In this document: piece after piece, positions 1 through 7,091 of the stretch
Layout: each line of letters opens with the position of its first letter
Numbering within the stretch: position 1 is the stretch's first letter
Origin: Altererythrobacter xiamenensis
GTDB taxonomy: Bacteria; Pseudomonadota; Alphaproteobacteria; Sphingomonadales; Sphingomonadaceae
Length of the DNA stretch: 64,000 nt
Assembly (NCBI RefSeq): GCF_900177715.1
Contig: NZ_FXWG01000002.1
Coordinates: forward strand, 992,001 to 1,056,000
Reading direction: 5' to 3'
Notes under the pieces: model-generated
Told to the model about the DNA's origin: nothing
What the model saw: only the letters and a program-made list of their open reading frames with translations
Database searches by the model: none
Program-made: the position numbers and the translations under genes

Positions 1-463
1 CGATGCCGAAGGCGAGGGCGCCGATGCCGCCGTGGCAGGCGGTGTGCGAATCGCCGCAGACGATGGTCGCGCCGGGCAGCGAGAAGCCCTGTTCGGGGCC
101 GACGACATGGACGATGCCCTGCTCGCGCGCGGTCGCGTTGATGTAGCGAATGCCGAAGTCGGGCGCGTTCCGCTCCAGAGCGGCTAGCTGCTGCGCGCTC
201 ATCGGATCGGCGATGGGGAGGCGGTTGCCATCGGCATCGAGCCGCGGCGTGGTCGGCAAATTGTGGTCGGGCACCGCCAGCGTCAGTTCGGGCCGGCGAA
301 CCTTGCGGCCGTTCATCCGCAGCGCCTCGAATGCCTGCGGACTGGTCACTTCGTGGACCAGGTGCCGGTCGATATAAATCAACGCTGTTCCGTCGTCGCG
401 CGTCTCGACGACATGCGCGTCCCAGATCTTCTCGTACAAAGTGCGCGGTTTGCTCGCCATCAT
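1..463 (-). CDS. leuC: 3-isopropylmalate dehydratase large subunit (partial, N-terminal part)
   Basis: Isopropylmalate isomerase large subunit converts 2-isopropylmalate to 3-isopropylmalate in leucine synthesis and uses a 4Fe-4S cluster. About 154 codons are visible; the rest, including the cluster cysteines, lies outside the window. Recognisable pieces are [13 protein letters not shown] near the N-terminus, [22 protein letters not shown]-like sequence around residues 27-48, and [19 protein letters not shown] close to the window edge, typical of the aconitase/LeuC family. Two ATG codons lie in tandem (463 and 460) after a GAAAGGA Shine-Dalgarno. A divergent thioesterase gene follows, so the gap 464-574 should hold both promoters. 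leuD is probably downstream, outside the window. Confidence 0.93.
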   Translation of the reverse strand, partial: MMASKPRTLYEKIWDAHVVETRDDGTALIYIDRHLVHEVTSPQAFEALRMNGRKVRRPELTLAVPDHNLPTTPRLDADGNRLPIADPMSAQQLAALERNAPDFGIRYINATAREQGIVHVVGPEQGFSLPGATIVCGDSHTACHGGIGALAFGI

Positions 464-574
464 CGTCCTTTCACGGAGTGGATTAGCGACCAATCGGCAA
501 CACTGGCAAGCGCTCAGAACACCACGATAAACTCGGTCATGGAAAAGAAATCATTTAATGCTTAACTTACACAT

Positions 575-976
575 ATGTCAGCAACACCTTTTGCCTTTCC
601 GATCAAAGTCCATCCCGACGATATCGACTTCATGGGGCACGTGAACAACGCCCGCTATCTCAACTGGGTGCAGGACGCAGTGCTCGCCCATTGGAACAAG
701 CTTGCCCCGGCCGAAGAGGTCGCGAACAAGGCGTGGGTCGCTCTCAAACACGAGATCACCTATCGCAAGCCGGCCTTTCTCGAAGACGATGTGATCGCGA
801 AGACCGTGCTCGAAAAGTTCCACGGCGCGCGCGCATTCTACTCGACGGTCATTCACCGCGGCGAGGAAGTGCTGGCCGAAGTGAAATCGAGCTGGTGCTG
901 CATCGATGCAGAGACGCTGCGCCCCGCACGGATCGGCGAACATCTGCGCGAGTTCTTCCTTCCCGACGGCGAGTGA
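575..976 (+). CDS. acyl-CoA thioesterase, YbgC/FadM-like hot-dog family
   Basis: A 133-aa single hot-dog domain protein, a normal size for the 4-hydroxybenzoyl-CoA thioesterase/YbgC group, which hydrolyses acyl-CoA thioesters in the cytoplasm. The signature DIDFMGHVNNARYLNW (residues 16-31) holds the family's catalytic Asp (D18) and the G-H-x-N-N turn. The natural substrate cannot be read from sequence. The gene ends 14 bases before crtZ, so the two are likely cotranscribed, although no functional link is obvious. There is no strong ribosome site before the ATG. Confidence 0.85.
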   Translation: MSATPFAFPIKVHPDDIDFMGHVNNARYLNWVQDAVLAHWNKLAPAEEVANKAWVALKHEITYRKPAFLEDDVIAKTVLEKFHGARAFYSTVIHRGEEVLAEVKSSWCCIDAETLRPARIGEHLREFFLPDGE

Positions 977-990
977 CCTATATTGGGTCC

Positions 991-1512
991 ATGCCCGACT
1001 GGATTGTGCCTCTTCTGATCGTGATTGCGACCGTCCTCGCGATGGAAGGCGTCGCTTGGGCGAGCCATAAGTACATCATGCATGGTTTCGGCTGGGCGTG
1101 GCATCGCGACCATCACGAACCGCATGACAATCTGCTCGAGAAGAACGACCTCTATGCGATCGTCGGCGCGGCGATGAGCATTTCCATGTTCGCCATCGGC
1201 TCGCCCCTGGTAATGGGCGAAGCCGCCTGGTGGCCGGGTATATGGATCGGGCTCGGCATCCTGTTTTACGGCATCATCTACACGGTCGTTCATGATGGAC
1301 TGGTCCATCAGCGCTATTTCCGCTGGGTGCCGAAGCGCGGCTATGCCAAGCGGCTGGTGCAGGCGCACAAGCTGCACCATGCGACGATCGGCAAGGAAGG
1401 CGGGGTGAGCTTCGGCTTCGTCTTCGCTCGCCATCCGGCCAAGTTGAAAGCCGATCTGAAACGCCAGCGCGAGGCGGGCATCGCCGTGGTTCGGGATAGC
1501 GCCGGAGCCTGA
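991..1512 (+). CDS. crtZ: beta-carotene 3-hydroxylase
   Basis: A 173-aa integral membrane non-haem diiron hydroxylase that adds hydroxyl groups to beta-ionone rings, giving zeaxanthin-type xanthophylls. All histidine clusters of the fatty-acid-hydroxylase/CrtZ family are present: HKYIMH (26-31), HRDHH (38-42), HDGLVH (101-106) and HKLHH (126-130). Hydrophobic segments lie near residues 5-22, 55-75 and 82-100. Length matches bacterial CrtZ. No other crt gene is in the window, so the carotenoid pathway must be encoded elsewhere. The start at 991 gives the usual short N-terminus and follows the thioesterase by 14 bases. Confidence 0.95.
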   Translation: MPDWIVPLLIVIATVLAMEGVAWASHKYIMHGFGWAWHRDHHEPHDNLLEKNDLYAIVGAAMSISMFAIGSPLVMGEAAWWPGIWIGLGILFYGIIYTVVHDGLVHQRYFRWVPKRGYAKRLVQAHKLHHATIGKEGGVSFGFVFARHPAKLKADLKRQREAGIAVVRDSAGA

Positions 1513-1806
1513 CAGGCTTTCTCCAACAAACTTGACACAATTGGCACTGCGTCAAGCAGCGGCTTCTTCGTCAAACACCTCATTTTGCATCGAAATGCCG
1601 TGTTGGAGGTGCTTGACACTTTGCCAACGCAATCGGCGCGAGGATCGGGAGATGATCGCGGGAAGATCTGGAGATCGACAGTGTGAAAGAGCGGGCATCG
1701 GCATAGCCCCGCGCCGCGCAGTAGGAAAATGGTTGGCAGGCACAGGCCATGTTGCTTCGCACCGGCAAGGCGTGACCTGCACTTCATCGCATGGTAGACC
1801 GCCGCC
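1513..1806. other. intergenic region with repeated CTTGACAC boxes
   Basis: No gene is seen in these 294 bases. CTTGACAC occurs twice in direct orientation (1531-1538 and 1612-1619). The first copy is also the left arm of an inverted repeat CTTGAC...GTCAAG (1531-1556). TTGACA resembles a sigma-70 -35 box, but no good -10 box sits at the proper spacing after either copy. It may hold the promoter or operator of the ferritin-like gene at 1807. Confidence 0.35.
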
Positions 1807-2490
1807 ATGAAAGCATGGTTCACCCGCCGCTATCTCGACCTGCTCGGATCGATCTATATCTATAACGAGCATCGCGGTTACACCGCGCTCGACCGCGTGC
1901 TAGAAGCGGTGAAGGCAAAGCATCCCGAGGCGACCGAGTTGATCGCGGCGGTCGAGAAGCACCGCGCCGACGAACGCAAGCATTACACCATGTTCAAGCG
2001 CTGGTTCCAGTTGCAGGGGAGGATGCCGATCGCGCTCGACCGCACCTTCGGCCATATCGACCGGTTCATCGAGATCACCTTCGGCACGTCGATCGACAAT
2101 CTCGATACCGATGCCATCATCGCCAGCGACGATCTGTTCGAGCGGCTCTGCCGGGTCATCTCGCTGACCGAAAAGCGCGGCCTCAAGCAAGTGGACATCC
2201 TGCTGGACCATCCGCTGGTAAAGCAGGACAAGGCGCTCCATCGCATTTTCGAAGTGGTCCATGTCGATGAACCCGACCACTTCCTGCCCTACGACAAGTG
2301 GCTCGCCGAAAACGCGCGGCGCATGCCCAATGCGTGGGAGCGGTGGATCGATGGGATGATCCACTCGGAGCTTCTCTTCATCAAGCTGCCGCTGCTGTTC
2401 CTGTGGTTGGGCGCGCCCCGCCTCAAGGACTGGCGCGATGCGGGCGAGCACAATCCGCGTCCCGTCCCGCGGGCATTGAAGGCCGCCTGA
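1807..2490 (+). CDS. ferritin-like diiron domain protein
   Basis: A 227-aa all-helical protein. Two ExxH motifs are visible, ERKH near residues 57-60 and EPDH near 159-162, with further acidic residues, which fits a ferritin-like four-helix diiron bundle. A hydrophobic stretch near residues 196-206 (LLFIKLPLLFLWLGA) suggests membrane contact. I recognise the fold type but not a characterised function; oxidase, hydroxylase or iron-handling roles are all possible. The GtrA-like gene follows by 33 bases in the same direction and may be cotranscribed. Confidence 0.6.
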   Translation: MKAWFTRRYLDLLGSIYIYNEHRGYTALDRVLEAVKAKHPEATELIAAVEKHRADERKHYTMFKRWFQLQGRMPIALDRTFGHIDRFIEITFGTSIDNLDTDAIIASDDLFERLCRVISLTEKRGLKQVDILLDHPLVKQDKALHRIFEVVHVDEPDHFLPYDKWLAENARRMPNAWERWIDGMIHSELLFIKLPLLFLWLGAPRLKDWRDAGEHNPRPVPRALKAA

Positions 2491-2523
2491 GCGCCGGCAT
2501 CCCGGGGCGGCAATCGCACGAAC

Positions 2524-2928
2524 ATGATCCGACGTTTCCTCAATCGTCATGCCGGCGGTATGCTGGTCCGCAATACGGTGGTGAGCACCGGGACCTTCCT
2601 GCTCGGGCTTGGCGTGCTCTGGGCGATGGTCGAGTTCGCAGGCGTCGATCCGGTCATCGGCACCGCGATCAGCTTCCTCATCGCCCAAAGCTGCCACTAT
2701 GTGTTCGGGCGGACGTGGATTTTCACCGGGTCGGACCGCGGGCTGGCGACGGGTTATGCCCTGTTCCTGATTAATGCCGTGGTCGGCCTGATCGTGACGG
2801 TCGGCCTGTTCTGGGTGCTGACGCACTGGACGCCGATCAATTACCTCGTCGCGCGGGTAATCGTCTCTGTCTTTGCCGGGCTGGCGGTGTTTGCGCTTAA
2901 TGCGACGGTGAACTTCAAGCGGCTATAA
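2524..2928 (+). CDS. GtrA-family membrane protein
   Basis: A 134-aa protein with four predicted membrane helices (about residues 18-38, 42-62, 75-97 and 105-127), the standard layout of GtrA/DPMS flippase-like proteins that move or help move polyprenyl-linked sugars across the inner membrane. The motif FGRTWIFTG in the central loop and FALNATVNFKRLW-like C-terminus are typical of the family. The GtrB-type glycosyltransferase partner is not nearby, so substrate is unknown. Confidence 0.75.
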   Translation: MIRRFLNRHAGGMLVRNTVVSTGTFLLGLGVLWAMVEFAGVDPVIGTAISFLIAQSCHYVFGRTWIFTGSDRGLATGYALFLINAVVGLIVTVGLFWVLTHWTPINYLVARVIVSVFAGLAVFALNATVNFKRL

Positions 2929-2938
2929 GCCGCCTGCA

Positions 2939-3286
2939 TCACTCGTTACGGGTGGCGATCCAGCTACCTGCGATCACGAGGATCGCGATTGAAATCCAGT
3001 ACCATGGGTGGCCGAGCGTGAAATAGGTTACCACCGCGCCTGTCGTCATCGCTCCGATCGCCATGGTCTTGGCGCGGCGGCTGATGGCGCGCCGTTCCCG
3101 CCAGTCCAGCACTTGCGGCCCCCAGGTAGGGTGATCCAGGATCTTCTGCTCCCATTCGGGATTGCTGCGGGCGAAGAAATAGACAGCCAGCAACAGGAAC
3201 GGGACGGTCGGCATGATCGGCAGGAATGCGCCGATTACGCCGAGCCCGACGGCGAACAGACCAAGTGCTTTGTAAACAGGCCGCAT
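2939..3286 (-). CDS. YbaN-family (DUF454) inner-membrane protein
   Basis: A 115-aa protein. The N-terminal GLGVIGAFLPIMPTVPFLLLA (residues 14-34) and the ARSNPEWEQKILDHPTWG segment identify the YbaN/DUF454 family, with helices at about 8-37 and two more in the C-terminal third. Function in the family is unknown. It is the last gene of the minus-strand run that starts at the psp promoter, 16 bases after sufE, so it may be read through from the psp operon or from a promoter within it. Confidence 0.8.
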   Translation of the reverse strand: MRPVYKALGLFAVGLGVIGAFLPIMPTVPFLLLAVYFFARSNPEWEQKILDHPTWGPQVLDWRERRAISRRAKTMAIGAMTTGAVVTYFTLGHPWYWISIAILVIAGSWIATRNE

Positions 3287-3302
3287 TACACGGGAACGCG
3301 CA

Positions 3303-3719
3303 TCAGCCCGCTGCGATCCGTGACGCGTGTTCTTTCACCAGCGCGATCATGTTGGGAACGCCCTGCGTCCGGTTGGACGAAAGCTGGTTTTTGAGGTCGA
3401 AAGGCTCGAGCGCGCCGGTAATGTCCATCCGCGCCACTTCGCTTGCCGGCTTGTCCTGCACGGCGGAGATGACCAGCGCGACGATCCCCTTGGTGATCGC
3501 GGCATTGCTGTCGGCGAGGAAATGGAGCTTGTCCGTCTCGCCCGTCGGATAGACCCACACGCTCGCCGAGCAGCCGCGGACCAGCGTGGCATCGGTCTTC
3601 AATGCGTCGGGCATGTCGTCGAGCTCGCGACCGAGCTCTATCAGCAGGCGATAGCGCTCATCGCCTTCGAGAAACTCGTATTCTTCCTGGATGTCTTCGA
3701 GGTCACGCATCAGCGCCAT
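3303..3719 (-). CDS. sufE: cysteine desulfurase sulfur acceptor SufE
   Basis: A 138-aa SufE-family protein that takes persulfide sulfur from the SufS desulfurase for Fe-S cluster assembly. The sulfur-accepting cysteine is in VRGCSASVW (C50 or nearby) and the C-terminal LSSNRTQGVPNMIALV motif is characteristic. No other suf gene is in the window. It lies 14 bases after the last small psp-associated gene and 16 before the ybaN-like gene, so it may be transcribed with them, a possible link between envelope stress and Fe-S repair; that link is inference. Confidence 0.9.
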   Translation of the reverse strand: MALMRDLEDIQEEYEFLEGDERYRLLIELGRELDDMPDALKTDATLVRGCSASVWVYPTGETDKLHFLADSNAAITKGIVALVISAVQDKPASEVARMDITGALEPFDLKNQLSSNRTQGVPNMIALVKEHASRIAAG

Positions 3720-3733
3720 CTAGGCGCTCCGGC

Positions 3734-3967
3734 TCACAAATCCACCCCGCTTGCGATGGCTTCTAGCTTCTTGATGCGTTCCTTGAGGTCCGCGATCTCG
3801 ATCCTTGCGCCGCCGACGCCGACGCCGCCCTCGATCTCACGGGGCGTGTTGTCGATCTCGCGCTGCTTGAGCGCGAGCCACCCCTGCCAGCCCTTGAGGA
3901 GGGCAAAGGCGGTGACGCACAGGCCGACAAGCGATGCGGCCGCTATGACGATGGTCGGTTCCAACAT
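3734..3967 (-). CDS. small psp-locus membrane protein, shortest PspB-like paralogue
   Basis: A 77-aa protein with one membrane helix (about 5-24) and a charged C-terminus. RIKKLEAIASG (64-74) matches the first half of the tail motif repeated in the four upstream genes and in PspB, but the second half (EIExLR) is missing, so this is a shortened member. The glycine-rich stretch at 47-53 is an odd linker. Function is unknown; the position in the psp operon and the motif point to a role with PspA/PspBC at the inner membrane. Confidence 0.65.
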   Translation of the reverse strand: MLEPTIVIAAASLVGLCVTAFALLKGWQGWLALKQREIDNTPREIEGGVGVGGARIEIADLKERIKKLEAIASGVDL

Positions 3968-4007
3968 TTCGCTTCAATCCTCCTCGAACCTTGGCCGTTG
4001 TCAGGCT

Positions 4008-4265
4008 CTACTGCTTTTGATCCTCACGCAGGCTTTCGATCTCGTCTGCGATGGCGCGGGCCTCCCGCCCGTCCACGGTGATTTTCTCGAGCACGTGGAT
4101 ACGTTCACGCAGCTCTTCCACTTCGTTCTTCAATTGCGTCTCGCGCGGGCTGGGCCCTTGGTCGCGGTCCTGCCGCAGCCGGTCGCTACCGCTCTGGCGG
4201 GAGCGCATGACGCTTGCGACTGCAACGATCAGGACAATCACGACGATGGCGGTCCAGTAACTCAC
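4008..4265 (-). CDS. small psp-locus membrane protein with PspB-like tail (85 aa)
   Basis: One N-terminal membrane helix (4-19), a charged middle, and a C-terminal coiled coil with RIHVLEKITVD (55-65) and EIESLR (75-80). The first part matches the PspB tail motif R-x3-LE-x-I-x-x-D seen in its neighbours. Its start overlaps the end of the preceding gene by 4 bases (ATGA type), so translation is probably coupled. Likely an inner-membrane protein with a cytoplasmic tail; exact role unknown. Confidence 0.7.
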   Translation of the reverse strand: MSYWTAIVVIVLIVAVASVMRSRQSGSDRLRQDRDQGPSPRETQLKNEVEELRERIHVLEKITVDGREARAIADEIESLREDQKQ

Positions 4266-4567
4266 TGCGCAGTCTCCTGCTTGCTTTCGATCTCATCGAG
4301 TTCCTGCAGGTCGCGCAGGCTTTCGATCTGGCTGGCGAGCGCGTGATTGCTGTCGGTCGCGATGCGTTCAAGCACGCGGACGCGCTCTTCCAGCTTGCGG
4401 TAGCCTTCGCCACCCTGACCGCTCTTTGCCTCCTCGGTGCGCGCTAGCAATTCGAGCTTGCGCTCTTCGTGCTCGATGCTGCGCCGGTGCGTTGCGGTCA
4501 CGAAACGGAACACGATCAGCGCCAGGGTCGTGACGAAGGCGAAGATGACGAGCAGTTCGATGTCCAT
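4262..4567 (-). CDS. small psp-locus membrane protein with PspB-like tail (101 aa)
   Basis: One membrane helix (4-22) followed by a cytoplasmic helix rich in E, K and R. The tail motif RVRVLERIATD (62-72) then QIESLRD (80-86) is nearly the same as in the adjacent 102- and 103-aa proteins, which supports descent by tandem duplication. It overlaps both neighbours at start and stop. No characterised homologue is recognised apart from the motif likeness to PspB. Confidence 0.7.
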   Translation of the reverse strand: MDIELLVIFAFVTTLALIVFRFVTATHRRSIEHEERKLELLARTEEAKSGQGGEGYRKLEERVRVLERIATDSNHALASQIESLRDLQELDEIESKQETAQ

Positions 4568-4878
4568 CAGTTCACGCCCTTTTCGTCGCGCAGGCGGTCG
4601 ATCTCGTTGGTCAGGTGATATCCGCTGTCGGTGACGATGCGTTCGACATTGGCCAGCCGGTCCTTCATCGAGCCAAGCTCGGCACGAAGTTCCGCGTTTT
4701 CCTGGGTGAGCAACTTCACGCGCTCCACGGCCTGGTCGTTCTTGGGATAGACCGGTTTGCCCCAGCTATTCTCCAGCGGATAACCGTTCTTCATCTTCAT
4801 CCAGTTCGATGCAAGATAACCAAGCGTCATGATGATGACCGATGCGATGATCGCAGTTTCTGTAATCGGAAAATCCAT
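4567..4878 (-). CDS. small psp-locus membrane protein with PspB-like tail (103 aa)
   Basis: One membrane helix (8-26), an unusual loop with GYPLENSWGKPVYPK (32-46), then a coiled coil ending RLANVERIVTD (74-84) and EIDRLRD (92-98). The stop of the upstream gene and this ATG share one base (TAATG), so translation is coupled. The Pro/Trp/Tyr-rich loop is not found in its paralogues and may be a specific interaction surface. Confidence 0.7.
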   Translation of the reverse strand: MDFPITETAIIASVIIMTLGYLASNWMKMKNGYPLENSWGKPVYPKNDQAVERVKLLTQENAELRAELGSMKDRLANVERIVTDSGYHLTNEIDRLRDEKGVN

Positions 4879-5186
4879 TATGCGCGTTCCTTGCGTTCCA
4901 TATTGAGCGGGACACCGCTGCCGCTTTCTTCGACCTTGCGAGTGTCGCGCAGCGCCTCGATCTGGGTGGCGATGTCATAGCCGCGGTCGGTCACGATGCG
5001 TTCGAGCACCTGGACGCGGTCTTCGAGCGTCTGGATTTTGCTGGCATATTGCGCAGCCTTTTCAGCAGTGTGTTCGACAGTTGCGTCGATCTGCATCTTG
5101 GCAAGCTTGCGCTGATGGCTGGTCCAGATCGCGACGATCGGGATCGAGACACCGATTATCGGAATGAGATAAGCCCAGTCCCACAT
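4878..5186 (-). CDS. small psp-locus membrane protein with PspB-like tail (102 aa)
   Basis: First of the five extra genes after pspC. It has one membrane helix (5-22), an amphipathic helix, the tail motif RVQVLERIVTD (57-67) and QIEALRD (75-81), and a short polar C-terminus. The VLERIVTD block corresponds to the ALESILDAEHP block I recall in E. coli PspB. It starts 25 bases after pspC and is coupled to the next gene. Likely a PspB-type partner of PspA or PspC; this is inference from motif and context. Confidence 0.7.
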   Translation of the reverse strand: MWDWAYLIPIIGVSIPIVAIWTSHQRKLAKMQIDATVEHTAEKAAQYASKIQTLEDRVQVLERIVTDRGYDIATQIEALRDTRKVEESGSGVPLNMERKERA

Positions 5187-5211
5187 ATTCTATTCTCCCT
5201 ACCTTCTCGGC

Positions 5212-5589
5212 TCAGCGCAGGCGCTCGATCTCGGCGGTCAGGCGCGGATTGCTCGAGACGTAGTGCGTCTCGACGTCGGCCAGACGGCGATCGACATCGC
5301 GGAAGCGGGCGCGAATTTCGCGGGCGGTGCGCTTCGGGCTCTGCCGGACGCGCTGCCAGTACTTCTGCTCGTCTGCATCGACATACAGATGCGATGGCTT
5401 CTTGTTGAGAAGCAGGCCGGCGATGAAATAGGCAGGGATGACCATGCCGCTCGTCATCGGGATGAGGAACAGCGCGCCGAGACGGACCCAGAGCGAGTTG
5501 ACCCCGGTGTAGTCAGCGATGCCCGAGCAGACGCCCATCAGCTTCGCATTGAACTTGTCGCGGTAAAGCGTGGTGCGGGGGCTATTCAC
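5212..5589 (-). CDS. pspC: phage shock protein C
   Basis: A 125-aa PspC-domain membrane protein that senses envelope stress with PspB and sequesters PspA. FNAKLMGVCSGIADYTGV (13-30) and NSLWVRLGALFLIP are the PspC signature; membrane helices lie at about 34-46 and 48-62. The cytoplasmic tail ends RRLADVETHYVSSN (101-114) and EIERLR (120-125), the same two-part tail seen in the small genes downstream. Starts with GTG overlapping the pspB stop. Confidence 0.92.
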   Translation of the reverse strand: MNSPRTTLYRDKFNAKLMGVCSGIADYTGVNSLWVRLGALFLIPMTSGMVIPAYFIAGLLLNKKPSHLYVDADEQKYWQRVRQSPKRTAREIRARFRDVDRRLADVETHYVSSNPRLTAEIERLR

Positions 5590-5882
5590 TTCACGGTTCC
5601 TTTCTTCTCGGCAATCAGGTTTTCGAGCTCGCGCAGCTGCTGATTGTCGGCTTCGCGGTTGTCCAGCAATCGCTTCGGCTGGAACTCGGGGTTCTCGGTG
5701 GCGACCAGGCGCTCGACCGTGTCCATCCGTTCGTCGAGGCGGCGGGCGAGCTGGTAGAGCTCGTCGAGCAGCACTTCGTCATCGGTGGTGATGGTCGCGG
5801 CAGTCTTCCACTTGGTAATGTAGTGAAGAATGAGCCACGGAAGGCCGATCACTACGATTGCAACGATGATACCTTCTTCCAC
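5586..5882 (-). CDS. pspB: phage shock protein B
   Basis: A 98-aa protein with an N-terminal membrane helix (5-20) and a cytoplasmic coiled coil. RMDTVERLVATENPEF (52-67) corresponds to the conserved end of PspB proteins, which in E. coli are near 74 aa, so this one has an extra charged C-terminal extension of about 30 residues. It works with PspC in releasing PspF from PspA under membrane stress. It starts 3 bases after pspA and overlaps pspC. Confidence 0.85.
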   Translation of the reverse strand: MEEGIIVAIVVIGLPWLILHYITKWKTAATITTDDEVLLDELYQLARRLDERMDTVERLVATENPEFQPKRLLDNREADNQQLRELENLIAEKKGTVK

Positions 5883-5885
5883 GGC

Positions 5886-6590
5886 TTAGTCCTCCTGGGG
5901 GTTCTTGCTTGAGGCGCTGCTCTTGCCGAGCGCCTTCTTCATCTGTTCGAGCTCGTCGTCGATCGCATCGGCGCCTTCGAGAGCGGCAATTTCGTCCGCC
6001 AGCGACGCCTTGCCATCCGACTTGTCGGCGATGCTCAGCGCTTCGGCGCGGCCTTCTGCGTAATCGACCCGGCGTTCGAGCTGGTCGAAACGGGCGAGCG
6101 CTTCGTCGGTACGCTCGGTGCTCATCAGCGTGCGCAGCTTGACGCGGTTTTCCGCGCTTTCGAGACGCGCTGCGATGGCGGTCTGGCGGCTGCGGGCTTC
6201 GCGCAGGCGATGCTGCAGCTTCTGGATGTCTTCCTCGTAGGCGCGCAGCGCATCGTCGAGCACGGCGATTTCCTGCTTGAGCTGGTCGCCCATGTCGGCG
6301 GCCTTCTTCTTCTCGACCAGGGCCGCCCGGGCGAGATCCTCGCGGTCCTTGGAAAGGGCCAGCTGTGCCTTTTCGCTCCAGTCAGCCTCGAGCTTGTCGA
6401 GCTTGACGACGTGGCGGTGCATTTCCTTCTGGTCGGCAATCGTGCGCGCCGCGCTTGCCCGAACCTCGACAAGAGTTTCCTCCATCTCGAGGATGATCAT
6501 GCGGATCATCTTCGCCGGGTCATCGGCCTTGTCGAGCATGTCGTTGAAGTTGGCGGCAATGATATCGCGGGTACGGCTGAAAATGCCCAT
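5886..6590 (-). CDS. pspA: phage shock protein A (PspA/Vipp1 family)
   Basis: The peripheral membrane ESCRT-III-like protein that both protects the inner membrane and, in gammaproteobacteria, inhibits PspF. The 234-aa core starts MGIFSRTRDIIAANFNDML and is long helical coiled coil throughout, as in PspA. The start at 6590 is chosen from the family's MGIFSR N-terminus and a GGAG 9 bases ahead. The frame stays open upstream to an ATG at 6839, so a 317-aa form with an 83-aa extension is possible (separate entry). First conserved psp gene after the sigma-54 promoter; C-terminus is acidic then Ser-rich (GKSSASSKNPQED). Confidence 0.93.
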   Translation of the reverse strand: MGIFSRTRDIIAANFNDMLDKADDPAKMIRMIILEMEETLVEVRASAARTIADQKEMHRHVVKLDKLEADWSEKAQLALSKDREDLARAALVEKKKAADMGDQLKQEIAVLDDALRAYEEDIQKLQHRLREARSRQTAIAARLESAENRVKLRTLMSTERTDEALARFDQLERRVDYAEGRAEALSIADKSDGKASLADEIAALEGADAIDDELEQMKKALGKSSASSKNPQED

Positions 6591-6839
6591 GAAGGCTACT
6601 CCATTGAAGAAATTATTGTCCTCGTCGCGATCACTAGCACGGCTGCGGGCCTGGCTCTGGGTCGGCGTCGGGGTGCGCCGCAGGCGTTCGATCTCGGCAT
6701 CGAGACGCGAAACGCGCTGCGGGTTGTAGGGTTGGGCCGAAGCATCGGCGCGACGACTGGAATGCGCGCCTTCGGGGGTGCTCTCGGGGGGGACTGAGCG
6801 CTCCGGCCCTAACTGGGATTTGTCGGTCGGCTTGGTCAT
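6591..6839 (-). other. in-frame coding leader of pspA (possible N-terminal extension or fused small ORF)
   Basis: Eighty-three codons without a stop join directly to pspA. The ATG at 6839 overlaps the TGA of the 50-aa gene as ATGA, the usual sign of coupled translation, so this start is probably used. The encoded segment is polar and disordered (many P, S, T, R), with RVSRLDAEIERLR near residues 42-54, which looks like the EIERLR end of the PspC and small-protein tails. Either a long PspA isoform is made, or a once separate small gene has lost its stop. Confidence 0.5.
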
Positions 6840-6988
6840 GCGATCTCAACGGTCTGATGCTGGGGCGCGGCGGCGAGCGCCGGGCTTGCATGCATCTGCG
6901 TGGACAGCGCTACAAACGCGACCATCGCCGCGATGCTGGCCATTGCTGCCTGTCCCAGCTTGGTCTGGAAGAAGCTGCGGTTGTACAT
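6836..6988 (-). CDS. small membrane protein, first gene of the psp operon (50 aa)
   Basis: The ATG at 6988 follows a very strong AAGGAGG nine bases upstream, about 25 bases into the transcript expected from the sigma-54 promoter. The protein has a basic N-terminus, one hydrophobic segment (KLGQAAMASIAAMVAFVALS, residues 10-29) and an Ala-rich tail that could be a signal-peptide cleavage site (SPALAAA). It could be a membrane peptide or a tiny exported protein. Its stop overlaps the next ATG. An upstream ATG at 7018 is in frame but has no ribosome site. Confidence 0.6.
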   Translation of the reverse strand: MYNRSFFQTKLGQAAMASIAAMVAFVALSTQMHASPALAAAPQHQTVEIA

Positions 6989-7024
6989 GATCCAAATCCT
7001 CCTTGCGGTGTTGTTCATATATCA

Positions 7025-7039
7025 GCAAGGGGTGTGCCA
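7025..7039 (-). promoter_or_regulatory. sigma-54 (RpoN) promoter of the psp operon
   Basis: On the minus strand the sequence reads TGGCAC-N5-TTGCT, an exact match to the -24/-12 consensus. Transcription should begin near 7013, about 25 bases before the start of the first small gene. Together with the divergent pspF and the palindrome at 7092-7112 this is the standard enhancer-dependent psp promoter. Confidence 0.88.
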
Positions 7040-7091
7040 AACTGTAAAATCACAGCAATATCAGTATCTTGACGAAGTTCGTGAATTTGGC

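Noticed and set aside
1541-1560. Possible sigma-54 promoter at TTGGCACTGC after crtZ
   Set aside because: TGGCAC is present but the -12 TTGC element is missing at the required spacing.
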